Part shown: positions 1 to 7,562 of the stretch, one piece after another
Layout: every line of letters starts with the position of its first letter
Numbering within the stretch: the first letter of the stretch is position 1
Assembly: GCF_900089585.1 (NCBI RefSeq)
Contig: NZ_FLRH01000004.1
Span: 675,001-739,000, forward strand
Direction: 5' to 3'
DNA length: 64,000 bases
Origin: Micromonospora sediminicola
GTDB lineage: Bacteria; Actinomycetota; Actinomycetes; Mycobacteriales; Micromonosporaceae
Notes under the pieces: generated by a model
Database searches by the model: none
The model's input: only the letters and a program-made list of their open reading frames with translations
What the model was told of the DNA's origin: nothing
Made by a program: the position numbers and the translations under genes

Positions 1-704
1 CGGACGTGGTGGCCCGGCTGGTGCCCGACGTGCCGCGCCGGCCCACCCCGACCGAGCAGAGCCTGTACGCGGCGATCGGCCGCCGGTTCAGCAACCGGGC
101 CCCGTTCTGGCCCGACCCGGTGCCGGCCGAGGCCCGCTGGCGCCTCGGCGAGGCGGCCCGGGCCGAGCAGTGCTGGCTGGAACTGGTCATCGGCACCAGC
201 GCGGTCAACGCGCTCGCCGAGGTGGCCCGCAGCGCGCACCGGGTGCTGGAACGCGACCCGGCGTACGTCGCCGAGCGGGTGGAGTGGATCCGCTCGGAGC
301 CCTCGCCCGACGGGGTGCCCGCCGTGGCCGGCGGGCCGCAGAGCGAGCCGCAGGACCTGCTGCCGCAACGCGGATTCGGCGGCCGCAACCGCGCCCCGGG
401 GCGGGACTTCGAGCCGGAGCCGCTGGTCGCCGTGCTCGGCACCGCCGGCAACACCGCCACCGACCAGGTCGTCGCCGGGCAGGCGTTGCAACGGGTGCTG
501 CTCACCGCCACCGACGCCGGGCTCAGCGCCTCGATGCTCTCCCAGCCGATCGAGGTCCCGGCGGCGCGGGAGGCGCTGCGGCTGTCCCTGGGCCGCTTCG
601 GCACCCCGCAGATGGTGATGCGGGTCGGGTACGGCCAGCCGGGCCGCGCCACCCCGCGCCGCCCGGTCGAGGAGGTGCTCGACCTGCCGGTCGTGCCGGC
701 CTGA
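1..704 (+). CDS. Acg-type nitroreductase family protein, C-terminal part (5' end outside window)
   Basis: The reading frame is open from the first bases of the window and there is no convincing start, so this is the last ~233 residues of a protein that begins upstream; full-length members of this family are about 330 residues. The pattern, with an FSNRAPF stretch near residue 30, a central GTAGNT/DQVVAGQALQ segment and a closing TPQMVMRVGYG segment, resembles the Acg (Rv2032-like) nitroreductase branch, which binds FMN in a degenerate fashion and in mycobacteria belongs to the dormancy regulon. Family assignment rests on recognised motifs only. It ends 57 bp before a SARP regulator on the same strand. 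Whether it is an active nitroreductase or an FMN-storing protein cannot be judged from the fragment. Confidence 0.72.
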   Translation, partial: DVVARLVPDVPRRPTPTEQSLYAAIGRRFSNRAPFWPDPVPAEARWRLGEAARAEQCWLELVIGTSAVNALAEVARSAHRVLERDPAYVAERVEWIRSEPSPDGVPAVAGGPQSEPQDLLPQRGFGGRNRAPGRDFEPEPLVAVLGTAGNTATDQVVAGQALQRVLLTATDAGLSASMLSQPIEVPAAREALRLSLGRFGTPQMVMRVGYGQPGRATPRRPVEEVLDLPVVPA

Positions 705-760
705 CCCGCGCCACCCGACCGCAGCGACAGCGGTCGATCCGGTGGTACGGTGACGCCGGC

Positions 761-3697
761 ATGGTCAGTTATCGGATCCTGGGCCCGCTCGAGGTGACCC
801 GGGCCGGGCAGCCGGTCCCGCTGCGCAGCCCCCGACAGCGGGCGGTCCTGGCCGTCCTGCTGGTGCACGCCGGCCGCGTCGCCTCGTTGGACGTGCTGCT
901 CGCCGCGCTCTGGGGCGACGACCCGCCGGAGACCGCCGTCGGCCAGGTGCAGACGCTGATCTGGCGGTTACGCGGCGCGCTCGGCGACGCCATCGACACC
1001 CGACCCGGCGGCTACCGCCTCACCGTCGCCCCCGCCGACCTCGACGCCACCGTGTTCACCGCCACCGCCGCCGAGGCCGCCGCGCTGGCCGCCGCCGGGC
1101 AACCGGCCGAGGCGTCCCGCCGCTACGGCGACGCGCTCGACGCCTGGCGCGGGCCGGTGCTGGCCGACGTGCGACTGCCCGCCCACCCGGGGGTCGCGGG
1201 CTTCCACGCCGCCGTGGCCGAGCTGACCGAGCAGCGACTCGCCGTCGAGCGGGACCGGATCGACGTCGAGTTCGGCCTCGGCCGGCACGTCGAGCTGATC
1301 CCCCGGCTGTACCGCATGGTGCGCGACGAACCACTCCGGGAGGAGCTGCGGGAACGACTGATGCGGGCGCTGCACCTGGCCGGTCGGCGGGCCGAGGCGC
1401 TGGAGGTCTACCGGCAGGGTCGCGCCGCCGGTGTCGCCGCCCTGGGCCTGGAACCCGGCCCGTCGTTGCGGGCGCTGCACGGGCGCATCCTCGACGGGGA
1501 CCCGCTGCTCGACGACGCCCGCCCGCCCCCACCCCCCGCCGCCCAGCTGCCGATGGACGCCCCCGACTTCGTCGACCGGGGCGAGGTGGCCGCCGGCCTG
1601 GTGGCCCGGCTGACCGCCGAGCCGGGCACCGCGCCGCGGGTCGTCGCCGTGTCCGGCGTCGCCGGCGGCGGCAAGACCACCCTCGCCGTCCACGTGGGAC
1701 ACCGGGCCCGGGCGGCCTTCCCCGACGGGCAGCTCTTCGTCGACCTGCGGGGCGGCGGCGAGCCTCTCGACCCGGGCGCGGTGCTCGGCCGGTTCCTCCA
1801 GGCCCTCGGCGAGGAACCCCGCGCCGTGCCCGCCGGCACGGACGACCGGGCCGCGCTGTTCCGCGCCCGCACCGCCGGGCGACGACTGCTGGTGGTGCTG
1901 GACAACGCGGCCGGCGAGAACCAGGTCCGCCACCTGCTGCCCGCCGAACCCGCCTGCGCGGTGCTGATCACCGCACGGCGCCGGCTCACCGCCCTGCCCG
2001 GCGCCGTCCACGTCGACCTGGGCATCTTCACCCCCGAACAGGCCGTGGACCTGCTCCGGCACGCCCTCGGCCCGGCCCGGGTGGCCGGCGAGCACGCCGA
2101 CTGCCTGCGCGTCGCCGAACGCTGCGGCCACCTGCCGCTGGCCATCCGCATCGCCGCCGCCCGGCTCGCCGCCCGCCCGCACTGGCCGGTACGGCGGCTC
2201 GCCGACCAGCTCGCCGACGAACGCGCCCGGCTGGACGTGCTGCGCACCGGCGACCTGGCCGTCCGGTCCAGCCTGGCCACCAGCTACCAGGAGCTGACCG
2301 CCGAGGAACGCCGGCTGCTGCGCCTGCTCGGCGCGGTCAACCTGCCCCGGGTGCCACCGTGGGCCGCCGCCGCCCTGCTCGACCTGCCGCCGGCCGCCGC
2401 CGAGGAACTCACCGAACGGCTGGTCGAGGCGCGGGTGGTCGACGTCGACCCGACCGGCTACCGGCTGCACGACCTGGTCCGGGCGTACGCCGGGGAACTC
2501 GGCGCCGTGGAGGAGCCGGCCGAGGCCCGCCGGGCGGCGCTGGGCCGGCTGGTCGGCGGCTGGCTCACGCTGACCGACGAGGCGTACCGGCGTACCCCTG
2601 GCGGTTTCCGGCGCGGCGCGGCCGGCACCGCCCCGCGCTGGTCCGGATGGACGCCGGCCGACCTGGAGGTGTTGCTCGCCGACCCGGTGGCCTGGTTCGA
2701 GGCGGCGCGCGGCCACCTCACCGGCGCGGTCCGCCGGGCCGCGTCCGCCGGGCTCGACGAGGCCGCCTGGAACCTGGCGAACACCCTCGGCCGCTTCCAC
2801 GAACTGCGGGAGCACCTGGACGACTGGGACGTCACCACCCGCCTGGCCCTCGACGCGTGCGAGGCCGCCGGCAACGAGACCGGACGGGCCTGGCTGCTCC
2901 GCGCCCGCGGCGAGCGACATCTCAACCTCGACCGGCTGGACGACGCGCTGGACTGCCTCGACGCGGCGCTGACCGGCTTCGAACGGCTCAACGAACGGGC
3001 CGGGCAGGCGTTGGCGCTCCGCGCCGCCGGCACCGCGCACCGGCTGCGTCACGACGACGCGGCGGCGATGACCGCGCTGGGCCGGGCCGAGACGGTCACC
3101 GTCGAGCTGGGCGACCTGACCGGGCAGGCGCAGGTCCTGTTCGGACTCGGCGCCGCGCACCGGGTCGCCGGGCGCGCCGGCGCGGCCGAGAGCGCCTTCC
3201 GTGCCGCGCTGGCGCTGTTCCGCCGGCTCGACGACCGGTTCGGTGAGGCGTACACCTCCACCAGCCTGGCCCTGGTCCTGGGTCGCGACGGCGCGGACGC
3301 GGACGCGGCCCGCCTGCTGCGCCGCGCGCTGGCGCTCTGCCGGGAGCTGGGCTACCGGCGGGGCGCGGCCATCTCCCTGGGCCACCTCGGCGACCTGCAC
3401 CTGCGCACCGGCGAGTACGACCGCGCGGTGACCGAGCTGACCGAGGCGGTCGCCGGCAGCCGGGAGGTCGGCGACGGCATCGGCGAGCTGATCGCGCTGC
3501 GCCGCCTCGGGGCGGCCCACCTCGCCCTGGGCCGGCTTCCGGCGGCCCGGTCGGCGCTGCACGGCTGCCTGGCCCTGTGCTGCGAGCACGGCGAGGACCA
3601 GGAACGCGAGCGGGCGCTGCGGCTGCTCGGTGAGGCCGGGGCCCGAACCGGGGACGGCGAGGCGGAGCGGAGCGCGAGCGCGGTGAGAGCGGGGTGA
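761..3697 (+). CDS. AfsR/SARP-family transcriptional regulator with NB-ARC and TPR domains
   Basis: This 978-residue protein has the AfsR layout: an OmpR-type winged helix (residues ~1-95, starting YRILGPLEV), a bacterial transcriptional activator domain (~100-245), a Pro-rich linker, an NB-ARC ATPase with P-loop VAGGGKTT near residue 300, and a C-terminal TPR region (~700-950). SARP regulators activate secondary-metabolite or developmental genes; the ATPase/TPR part gates DNA binding. The frame is open further upstream, but ATG 761 gives the canonical SARP N-terminus. Residue 70 is encoded by TTA (968-970), a codon rare at this GC and typical of bldA-dependent regulators. Target genes are not evident; neighbours are a nitroreductase and a Tat-exported glycosidase. 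Confidence 0.9.
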   Translation: MVSYRILGPLEVTRAGQPVPLRSPRQRAVLAVLLVHAGRVASLDVLLAALWGDDPPETAVGQVQTLIWRLRGALGDAIDTRPGGYRLTVAPADLDATVFTATAAEAAALAAAGQPAEASRRYGDALDAWRGPVLADVRLPAHPGVAGFHAAVAELTEQRLAVERDRIDVEFGLGRHVELIPRLYRMVRDEPLREELRERLMRALHLAGRRAEALEVYRQGRAAGVAALGLEPGPSLRALHGRILDGDPLLDDARPPPPPAAQLPMDAPDFVDRGEVAAGLVARLTAEPGTAPRVVAVSGVAGGGKTTLAVHVGHRARAAFPDGQLFVDLRGGGEPLDPGAVLGRFLQALGEEPRAVPAGTDDRAALFRARTAGRRLLVVLDNAAGENQVRHLLPAEPACAVLITARRRLTALPGAVHVDLGIFTPEQAVDLLRHALGPARVAGEHADCLRVAERCGHLPLAIRIAAARLAARPHWPVRRLADQLADERARLDVLRTGDLAVRSSLATSYQELTAEERRLLRLLGAVNLPRVPPWAAAALLDLPPAAAEELTERLVEARVVDVDPTGYRLHDLVRAYAGELGAVEEPAEARRAALGRLVGGWLTLTDEAYRRTPGGFRRGAAGTAPRWSGWTPADLEVLLADPVAWFEAARGHLTGAVRRAASAGLDEAAWNLANTLGRFHELREHLDDWDVTTRLALDACEAAGNETGRAWLLRARGERHLNLDRLDDALDCLDAALTGFERLNERAGQALALRAAGTAHRLRHDDAAAMTALGRAETVTVELGDLTGQAQVLFGLGAAHRVAGRAGAAESAFRAALALFRRLDDRFGEAYTSTSLALVLGRDGADADAARLLRRALALCRELGYRRGAAISLGHLGDLHLRTGEYDRAVTELTEAVAGSREVGDGIGELIALRRLGAAHLALGRLPAARSALHGCLALCCEHGEDQERERALRLLGEAGARTGDGEAERSASAVRAG

Positions 3698-3763
3698 GAG
3701 GACCCGGCGGCCGGCGGACGGCACGGTGAGGGCCGAACCGCATCGGACCAGGGGAGGCTCCCG

Positions 3764-4765
3764 ATGACCGACCGCACCACCACAGCACCGGCCGACGCGA
3801 CCGGGATGTCCCGTCGTCGGTTCCTCGGCGGCGTCGGGGCGTCCGCCGCCGCGCTGAGCGCCGGCGGCGTGCTCGGCGCCGCCACGCCGGCGTCCGCCGC
3901 CTACTACATGAAGTGGGGCGCGGTGGTCTCGCCGGGCAGCGCGACCAACAACATCGACTTCGCCCGCAAGGTGGACCTGCTGCGCCGGATGCGCCCCCAG
4001 ACCGCCCGGATCTCGATGTTCTGGGGCGACCCGAACCGCCGCCAGTTCAGCGACGGGCAGCTCGACGCGCTGCGGGGCACCGGCCTCACCGAAATGATCA
4101 TCCAGTCCTCGGAGGATCCCGACCCGGGCCTGGCGCGCCGCCAGCTGGACCTGCTGCTGCCCTACGTGGACGCGCACCCGGACACGCTCTTCGTCTGGGA
4201 GATCGGCAACGAGCCGGACTGGCACCAGCCGGACAACCCGTGGCTGGCCCGGTGGAACCGGCTGGCGACCATCCGCGACAACAAGCCGGCCCAGGACCGG
4301 GGCAACCTGCTCTGGGCGATCAACATGCCGGCCGGGCGCTGGAACGGCGACGGCTCCGGGTTCACCTTCGGCAGTTCCGGACGCTGGTTCGACGCGTTCG
4401 TCCGGGACACCGGCGACGGGCTGGGCGCGCTGCTCACCGGCCCGTACCGCCCGGACGTGGCCACCGTGCACTGCTACAGCTCCAGCTATCTGACCCGGGG
4501 CGCGGACGGCGGCGGCGAACGCAACCCGTACAAGATGATCGACTACGTCCGGGGCTGGAACCCGGGCATCAGCATGAAGATCACCGAGGCCGGCATCGAC
4601 GGGGCGAAGTCCGACCGCGGCTACCGCTACGTCAACTTCGGCTCGTCCGTGGCGAACGAGACGTCCGGGCAGGTGGACAGCGTCTGCTTCTACGGCCTGC
4701 CCCCGGCCGAACGGGAGTACGGCATCTGGGAGGCCGAGGCCAGCCAGATCGGCACCCACCCCTAG
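3764..4765 (+). CDS. Tat-exported glycoside-hydrolase-like (beta/alpha)8-barrel protein
   Basis: This 333-residue protein opens with a twin-arginine signal (MSRRRFLGGVG, ending near ASAAYY), so it is probably exported folded. The mature part looks like a clan GH-A barrel: LFVWEIGNEPDWH around residue 145 has the Asn-Glu-Pro of the acid/base strand, and KITEAGIDG around residue 275 could carry the nucleophile Glu. A GGGGAGG ribosome site at 3751-3757 supports ATG 3764. The substrate is unknown, and the exact GH family (GH5, GH39 or an unclassified group) cannot be set without a search. It is followed by a hairpin at 4858-4889 that separates it from the convergent epimerase gene. Confidence 0.7.
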   Translation: MTDRTTTAPADATGMSRRRFLGGVGASAAALSAGGVLGAATPASAAYYMKWGAVVSPGSATNNIDFARKVDLLRRMRPQTARISMFWGDPNRRQFSDGQLDALRGTGLTEMIIQSSEDPDPGLARRQLDLLLPYVDAHPDTLFVWEIGNEPDWHQPDNPWLARWNRLATIRDNKPAQDRGNLLWAINMPAGRWNGDGSGFTFGSSGRWFDAFVRDTGDGLGALLTGPYRPDVATVHCYSSSYLTRGADGGGERNPYKMIDYVRGWNPGISMKITEAGIDGAKSDRGYRYVNFGSSVANETSGQVDSVCFYGLPPAEREYGIWEAEASQIGTHP

Positions 4766-4857
4766 CGGCCGTGTCACGGGCCGCGCCGCAGACCGGCCGG
4801 ATCCGATGACACGGACCCCGGGGCGCGCCGCCGGGTGCGACGGCGGCGTGCGGGGAA

Positions 4858-4889
4858 GCGGCGGGGCCGCCGGGACCCGGCCCCGCCGC
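4858..4889. terminator. Hairpin between convergent genes
   Basis: Perfect 11-bp inverted repeat (GCGGCGGGGCC at 4858-4868, complement at 4879-4889) with a 10-nt loop, between the 3' ends of the glycosidase-like and epimerase genes. There is no U-tract, as is usual for actinobacterial terminators, so it could serve both strands. Confidence 0.55.
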
Positions 4890-4926
4890 ACCCGGCCCCT
4901 CGACCCAGGTGACCGGCAGGCGTGCG

Positions 4927-5928
4927 TCAGGCCGCCGGGGTGGCCAGCAGTGCCGCCTCCCGCTCGGGTGCCAGACCCACCGGTGCGCGCGCCGGCCGGC
5001 CCGCCCGAGCCGGGACCCGGCCGACCTCGCGCAGCCACCGCCAGGTGTCGGCGACGGTCTCGGTGACCGGCCGGCAGACCAGACCCGCCGCGTACGACCG
5101 CTCGACGTCGCGCTCCTGCAACCAGCGGTACTCGTGCCCGCGCGGCACCCAGATCGGCAGGTCGTTCCACGGCTCCACGCCCGCCGCGAGGATCGGCTCC
5201 GGCTGCGTCCAGCGCAACGTCGCCCCCGACCCGGTCACCGCCACCGCCGCGTCGAGCAGCTCACCCATCGTCGCGTGCCCGGTGCGACCGACCACGTTGT
5301 ACGCCCCGCCGACGCCCTCGACCCCCCGATCCAGCATCCACACCGCCAGGTCGCGGACGTCGACGTACTGCACCGGGAGGTCCCGCGGCCCCGGCGCCAG
5401 CACGTCGCCGCCCCGCGCCACCCGGTGCAGCCACCACGGCAGCCGCCCGATGTCCTCCCCCGGCCCGAGGATCAGGCCGGCCCGCACCAACAGCGCCCGG
5501 TCCCCGAACACCCGCACCGCGGCCCGCTCCCCGCCGGCCTTGTTCCGCGGGTAGTCACCGTCGTCCGCGTCCGGCTCGGCCGCGACGGTCGGCGCCTCCT
5601 CACCGGTGCCGAGTCCGACCGGCGGCGCGTACACCGAGCCGCTGGAGACGTAGACGTAGTGCGGCACCGCCCCGACCAGGGCCCGCGCCGCGTCCCCGAC
5701 CGCCCGGGGCGCGCCGTCCCAGGTGTCCACCACCAGGTCCCACTCGCCGCCGGCGAGCGCGGCCAGACCGTCCGGCGCGGTGCGGTCACCCCGCAACCGG
5801 TGCACGCCGGCCGGCACGTCCCCGTGGATCCCCCGGTTGAACACGGTCACCGACCAGCCCCGGCGCACCGCCTCGGCCACCACCGCTCCACCGACGAATC
5901 CCGTACCACCCAGCATCAGCAGTCGCAT
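4927..5928 (-). CDS. NAD-dependent epimerase/dehydratase family protein
   Basis: This 333-residue protein begins MRLLMLGGTGFVGGAV, the GxxGxxG Rossmann motif of extended short-chain dehydrogenases, followed by YVYVSSGSVYAPP near residue 95, typical of the Ser and Tyr active-site area of NAD-dependent epimerases and reductases. The frame is open 51 bp upstream, but ATG 5928 starts directly at the first beta strand, the usual position. Members act on nucleotide sugars or related small substrates in the cytoplasm; the substrate here is unknown. It is convergent with the glycosidase-like gene, and its 5' side faces a repeat-rich kilobase with no gene. Confidence 0.85.
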   Translation of the reverse strand: MRLLMLGGTGFVGGAVVAEAVRRGWSVTVFNRGIHGDVPAGVHRLRGDRTAPDGLAALAGGEWDLVVDTWDGAPRAVGDAARALVGAVPHYVYVSSGSVYAPPVGLGTGEEAPTVAAEPDADDGDYPRNKAGGERAAVRVFGDRALLVRAGLILGPGEDIGRLPWWLHRVARGGDVLAPGPRDLPVQYVDVRDLAVWMLDRGVEGVGGAYNVVGRTGHATMGELLDAAVAVTGSGATLRWTQPEPILAAGVEPWNDLPIWVPRGHEYRWLQERDVERSYAAGLVCRPVTETVADTWRWLREVGRVPARAGRPARAPVGLAPEREAALLATPAA

Positions 5929-6243
5929 GCGTCCCAGCCTGCCCGCCGGTCCCCCGTTCCGGACAGTCGCGTCTGCCAACGGCAGAACACGAGATCACGC
6001 CCACCACCCACGCCCACCGGGCGGTGACCTTCCCTGTCCGGGCGGCGTGCATCCCGGGGACCTGCGGCACCGGGACCTGCCGTCTCCTGACGACGCCCCT
6101 TTCCGGGCCCGGTGTTGGGTTGATCGACTTCATCGCGGGGAGGTGGCGACATCAAGGCCCCGCCCGACCCGCCACCTCCCCGACCTGGCGGTCCATCCGT
6201 GCCTGCGGGCGCAGATTTTGTGTGCGGCTGTCCGTTTCTGTGG

Positions 6244-6295
6244 GAGATCTTGGAAGTTCGGGGTCCCTCTGGGGGCCGTTTTCTTCCAAGATCTC
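6244..6295. repeat. 52-bp hairpin element, copy A
   Basis: Perfect 13-bp arms, GAGATCTTGGAAG at 6244-6256 and its complement at 6283-6295, around a GC-rich core containing GGTCCCTCTGGGGGCCGTTT. A related element with longer arms lies at 47352-47403: the GAGATCTTGG end and the core are shared while the inner arm bases differ in a compensatory way. The copy is separated by one base from an 8-bp tandem array. Confidence 0.85.
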
Positions 6296-6296
6296 G

Positions 6297-6340
6297 GCGA
6301 GCGGGCAGGCGAGCGGGCGAGCGGGCGAGCGGGCGAGCGG
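6297..6340. repeat. 8-bp tandem repeat (GCGAGCGG)
   Basis: One copy of GCGAGCGG at 6297-6304, a 4-nt interruption, then four perfect consecutive copies at 6309-6340. It starts one base after the right arm of hairpin copy A. It lies outside any gene and looks like a slippage-prone, strain-variable array. Confidence 0.85.
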
Positions 6341-6411
6341 TGGGGAGGGAAGGGAGCGCACAGGCAGTGCGTCCGTGTTCCGGAGATGTCCCGGCGCCGG
6401 TGGTAGGTGAG

Positions 6412-6577
6412 GGGTGTCTGCCAGGTCGGGAGGCACCCATGGCGTTCCACTGACGGGGTTGGCGGGCGCTGGGTGGAACGTGGTGGGTGTCTCCGCGGCC
6501 GGGAGGCACCCATGGTGTTCCACTCGCGGGGTTGGCGGCCGGTGGGTGGAACGTCATGGGTGTCTGCGGGGTCGGGA
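6412..6577. repeat. 73-bp direct repeat with internal inverted repeat
   Basis: Units start with GGGTGTCT at 6412, 6485 and 6558, an exact 73-bp period; the third is truncated after about 20 bp. Each full unit includes CACCCATGG(C/T)GTTCCAC (6434-6450, 6507-6523) and, 22 bp later, a near-complement (6473-6489, 6546-6562; 14 to 15 of 17 positions pair), so each could form a hairpin. It is not a CRISPR: there are no unique spacers of even length. Confidence 0.8.
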
Positions 6578-6947
6578 TGCGCGCGGTCTCCACCCGCCCG
6601 GGTGCGTGGACTGGGGTGGCTTGTCCGGTTCAGCGGTGGTGGGCGGCACCCCGGGCGCGGAATTGGCGGCGGGTCGGCGGCGTTGTAGACGGGTGAACGA
6701 CCGAGCAGGCAGCGAACCCCTGAGCCGCCACCCCCGTCCCCGGCGGAATGACGGCAGGCCGCCGGTCGTTACACATCATCCCGGCGCCGCGTGCAGGCCC
6801 CCCGCCCCGCGAGCCAGCCGGACATCCCCGGCCCCGTGAGCTGGCCCCCAGCCCTCACGAGCGTGCCGGATCCCCCTTCAAGACTTTTCGCGCGCCTGAC
6901 GGTGCCCACACCCCCCCGGGTGTGTTGACCCCCGAATGGAGCCCCTC

Positions 6948-7499
6948 ATGAACACGATCCTGCGCAAGAGCATCCTCGGTATCGCTGGTCTGGCCTTCAC
7001 CGGTGGCGTGTTCGCCGGTCCGGTCGCCGCCCACACCGACACCCCCGCCCACGCCGCCGCCAAGCCCGTCGCGGTCGCCACCGTGCAGGGTGAGCAGTCG
7101 CGCATCACCCTGAACGACGAGCAGCTGGCCAACGCGAAGGCGATCATCGCCGCGACGAAGAAGGCCGGCCTGCCCGAGCGGGCCGCGGTCATCTCGATCG
7201 CCACCGCCCTGCAGGAGTCGAAGCTGGAAAACCTCGGCCACCTCGGCGACCGCAACGACCACGACTCGCTGGGCCTGTTCCAGCAGCGCCCCTCCTCCGG
7301 TTGGGGCACGCCGGAGCAGATCACCGACCCCGAGTACTCCACCCTGGCGTTCCTCAAGGGCCTGAAGCAGGTCGACGGCTGGGAGAAGATGCCCCTGACC
7401 GACGCCGCCCAGACCGTCCAGGTCTCCGCCTACCCCGACGCCTACGCGCAGTGGGAGAAGCAGGCCACCGACATCGTGAACCAGCACTGGACCAAGTAA
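6948..7499 (+). CDS. Secreted protein with lysozyme-like (transglycosylase-type) fold
   Basis: A 183-residue exported protein with a Sec signal peptide (hydrophobic LGIAGLAFTGGVFAG, likely cleaved near VAAHT). The C-terminal ~120 residues have the pattern of small actinobacterial lysozyme-like proteins: ALQESKL near residue 88, whose Glu would be the catalytic acid, then DSLGLFQQRPS and a WEKM segment. This suggests cleavage or remodelling of peptidoglycan outside the membrane, though the family is often left unnamed. An ATG also occurs at 6936, but GGAG at 6938-6941 sits 6 nt before ATG 6948, so that start is preferred. It is followed by a strong terminator shared with a convergent gene. Confidence 0.75.
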   Translation: MNTILRKSILGIAGLAFTGGVFAGPVAAHTDTPAHAAAKPVAVATVQGEQSRITLNDEQLANAKAIIAATKKAGLPERAAVISIATALQESKLENLGHLGDRNDHDSLGLFQQRPSSGWGTPEQITDPEYSTLAFLKGLKQVDGWEKMPLTDAAQTVQVSAYPDAYAQWEKQATDIVNQHWTK

Positions 7500-7510
7500 G
7501 ACCAACGCGA

Positions 7511-7543
7511 AAGGCCGGCACCCCGAACGGGGGTGCCGGCCTT
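7511..7543. terminator. Bidirectional terminator
   Basis: Perfect 14-bp stem (AAGGCCGGCACCCC at 7511-7524, complement at 7530-7543) with a 5-nt loop, 11 bp after the lysozyme-like gene and 20 bp before the stop of the convergent LamG/PKD gene. The AA/TT ends make it usable in both directions. Confidence 0.85.
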
Positions 7544-7562
7544 CACGCGTACCGGAAAGGGG

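Larger units (their letters stand above)
5929..6947. other. Gene-free, repeat-rich 1-kb interval
   Basis: No credible gene is seen here. Open frames exist on both strands but are low-complexity and repeat-derived. The interval holds a hairpin (6244-6295), an 8-bp tandem array (6297-6340), two full and one partial copy of a 73-bp repeat (6412-6577), and presumably the promoter and leader of the secreted protein starting at 6948. Confidence 0.7.

Noticed and set aside
968-5170. 1400-codon open frame on the minus strand
   Set aside because: It is antisense to the SARP, glycosidase-like and epimerase genes, shows no known domain, and has the Arg/Gly/Pro/Ala content typical of shadow frames at 73% GC.
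6412-6577. CRISPR-like array
   Set aside because: Whole 73-bp units repeat with no unique spacers and only two and a bit copies.
6690-6947. c-di-AMP (ydaO-type) riboswitch upstream of the lysozyme-like gene
   Set aside because: Such riboswitches often precede actinobacterial cell-wall hydrolase genes, but I could not find the conserved core motifs; a covariance-model search would settle it.
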